Assembly: GCA_012295275.1 (NCBI GenBank)
Contig: CM022675.1
Span: forward strand, 15,275,963 to 15,339,962
Source of the DNA: Chrysomallon squamiferum
Lineage: Eukaryota > Mollusca > Gastropoda > Neomphalida > Peltospiridae
Reading direction: 5' to 3'
DNA length: 64,000 nt
Below, one piece after another: positions 61,981-64,000 of the stretch (within the stretch, counting starts at the first letter, position 1; each line of letters begins with the position of its first letter). Below the pieces are notes generated by a model that had not been told where the DNA came from, ran no database searches, and saw nothing but the letters and a program-made list of their open reading frames with translations. The position numbers were made by a program, and so were the translations under genes.

Positions 61981-64000
61981 TATAGCAGAAAACTTTTTAA
62001 ATATTAAAGTGGGGTAAAACTTGGGAATTAATTCATATTTTGAAAAAGATGAGAGGAGTGAACCAAAGAACCTTCCAAACATTTTTTTTTATGTTGGTTT
62101 GGATGAAAAAGAATGCTGAAGATTTTTTCTTGTTTCTGATATTTTATCGATAATGATTAAATTTTTAATGTTTATTTATTTTATTAGTTTTAATAAAAAG
62201 ATATTTTGTTTTCTTTACCATAATATATATAAAAAGTAACAAAATAATAATTGAATAACGTATCGATGGGAATATAGTTCAGATGAGATGTTTTATGGTA
62301 AAGTTTTTAATCTATAAATTGAAGATATATAAAATATTTATAAAATATATAAATTTTATTTCAAATGAAAAAATGAAAACGGGTTTACAGATTTGAACAA
62401 AATTGTTTGTGAACTTTCTGTAGACTGCTAAAATTTGTCATTTAAGGAAAAAATCATTCTTCTTCTGTTTTCTTAGGCTCCGTCGACTTCAACATGAACC
62501 CTTCTTTTTTCGAGACACATTGCCAACCTATTCAAGCATTCCTCTCCAACTCCGGTCAGCATCTCCCTTGTATCAAGACTGCAGACATTCCTTATACGTT
62601 CCTCTAACTCTTCAATACTCCTGGGCTTTGATGCATAGAATTTGCTTTACAGGAAGCCCCACAGAAAGAAGTCACAGGCTCTCAAATCACGTTGAAAGAA
62701 GCCTCAGAAAACAGAAGAGAGCTCTTGAATCACAGTCTGAAAGTTAACAACTAATTGTGTTCCTCCGTAAAAACAGAAATATAAAAATGAGGTATTTTGA
62801 ATGCAGTCTATATATATATAATAATTATTATTTTGTTCAAAAAAATCACTTTATATTATTATGACAATCCGTAAAAATAATGATATTTTTTGCCGTTTTA
62901 TATATATATATTAAATATATATATATATAATTGTTTTAAATGTTTATAAAAATAAAGATAACTATGAAATAACTGAATTAAAATTTTTTGTTTTAAATGT
63001 TTATAAATAGATACTGATAACTGAATATTGTAACATATGACTTTTATTGCTTATTTATCAGTTTTAGAGAGCACATTTTATAGTCGAAATTAGATTGTTA
63101 AACAAAACTGATCCAAACGGAGAGAGAGATGATCAAACTTTCAACTTCATGATTTAAAACAAACACGCAAAAGTTAATGTTAGCCGCAGGGATGGTTGAA
63201 AAGACAAAACTAGTTAATTTGAAAAGGAAATAATAATAAATAAATAAATAAATAAATAAATAACTAGGAATTAATATTTAATAGTATTGAATATCTACAA
63301 GATGATGATTTTAATTAGTGAAAAAATTACAGCCCAGGCTTGAAATATGTTGTTCTGTTTTGCTTTCAGATTTATTTTAGAGTTATCCCCATAAATGATA
63401 AAATAATAAATAAGTAAACAAAAATAAATATGTGTTTGTTAAAATCATATTAATTAAAATATAATATTCATTATATTGTCTTTAATGAAGTAGTTTTATA
63501 ATTATAAATCGAAATACCGATTAAAGAAGATTTTCGTTACTTTAGTAAACCTTTTCTTGTCGAATGGTAATTACTGCTTTGTTAAATTATAAATGTAACA
63601 GTGTTAGTAACAGTGGCAGTACTGTAAAAGAAAGAAAAAATTCCCCTCATTGCACAAAAGGTAACTATGTATTTATGCCTTAGAGGAAATTTTCCTCTTT
63701 TGTGAACGCGACCTTTACCTTCAATGAATCAATACAGTATTTAGCATTTATATGATTACATAGCCCGTTGTATTTAAGAATGGAAATTTCCTCACGCGTT
63801 TTGTGTTTCCGATGCACAACATTCACCGCATTTCGGATTACAGGTATGGAAACAATCTCCTCTCTATCTTTAGTATCGACAACACAGGTAAATCAAAACA
63901 AATTAATTAACATAAAACGGTGTTTGAACCAGGTGACATAACTACAAAACGAAACAAATAAAATAAAATCTAAGAATTATTGTTCGGAAGCATTAAAATT
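61981..64000. other. Intergenic upstream of the TNFR-like gene
   Basis: It holds the presumed promoter of the TNFR-like gene, the transposase relic at 62473-62688, AT microsatellites near 62800-62930 and an AAAT block near 63230-63262. Near 63790-63842 a less AT-rich stretch ends in a donor-like CAG then GTATGG on the plus strand and could be a non-coding first exon of a gene beyond the window. Confidence 0.45.
62473..62688 (-). pseudogene. Dead C-terminal fragment of a Tc1/mariner-type transposase
   Basis: On the minus strand this fragment reads DLRACDFFLWGFL, an in-frame stop, then SKFYASKPRSIEELEERI and a tail ending in its own stop. The motif D-L-x-x-C-D-F-F-L-W-G holds the third catalytic acidic residue in mariner-like DDE transposases. 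The internal stop and the lack of the N-terminal two thirds show it is a relic. Confidence 0.7.

Noticed and set aside
61991-62082. N-terminal extension of the TNFR-like protein from an upstream in-frame ATG
   Set aside because: It would place a charged segment before the signal peptide; the ATG at 61980 directly starts a normal signal peptide.

Overview
This is a eukaryotic nuclear window: very AT-rich, full of microsatellites (poly-T, AAT, AAAT, CA, CT/GA), with intron-split genes that use ordinary GT-AG splice sites. The proteins are animal ones (OS-9, STRAD, the ciliary dynein-2 intermediate chain DYNC2I1/WDR60 and a TNF-receptor family protein). An AGGTCA-rich intronic repeat and the general repeat style suggest a lophotrochozoan, perhaps a mollusc; that placement is a guess. 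All gene models were built by hand by joining splice sites in frame and by comparison with remembered human proteins. No search or transcript data were available.

Layout: 1-10369 has no recognisable gene and is rich in simple repeats. 10370-25845 (minus) is a complete 17-exon OS9 gene, the ER lectin of ERAD (670 aa). 25846-28996 is a head-to-head intergenic region. 28997-35307 (plus) is a complete 12-exon STRAD pseudokinase gene (402 aa, with a C-terminal WDF). 35308-36748 is a short convergent 3'-end region. 36749-56757 (minus) is a complete 32-exon DYNC2I1/WDR60 gene (985 aa), with a charged disordered N-terminal half and a WD-repeat C-terminal half. 56758-59783 is intergenic and holds a MITE-like element. 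59784-61980 (minus) is a 4-exon gene for a 150-aa single-pass receptor with one six-cysteine TNFR repeat, close in spacing to BCMA/TACI/Fn14. 61981-64000 is intergenic with a dead transposase fragment.

The genes do not form one pathway: ER quality control, LKB1 activation, retrograde intraflagellar transport and TNF-type signalling simply sit side by side. The most unusual structure is one 1.7-kb DYNC2I1 intron (40809-42534). It carries an inverted, splice-site-containing, in-frame copy of the gene's own exon 15, and next to it a 1,039-bp solo LTR with a perfect 5-bp target duplication. Other lineage-specific structures are a tandem exon duplication in OS9, a 14-residue coding repeat in DYNC2I1, repeated copies of a splice-donor region, and a hAT-type MITE with a perfect 8-bp target duplication.
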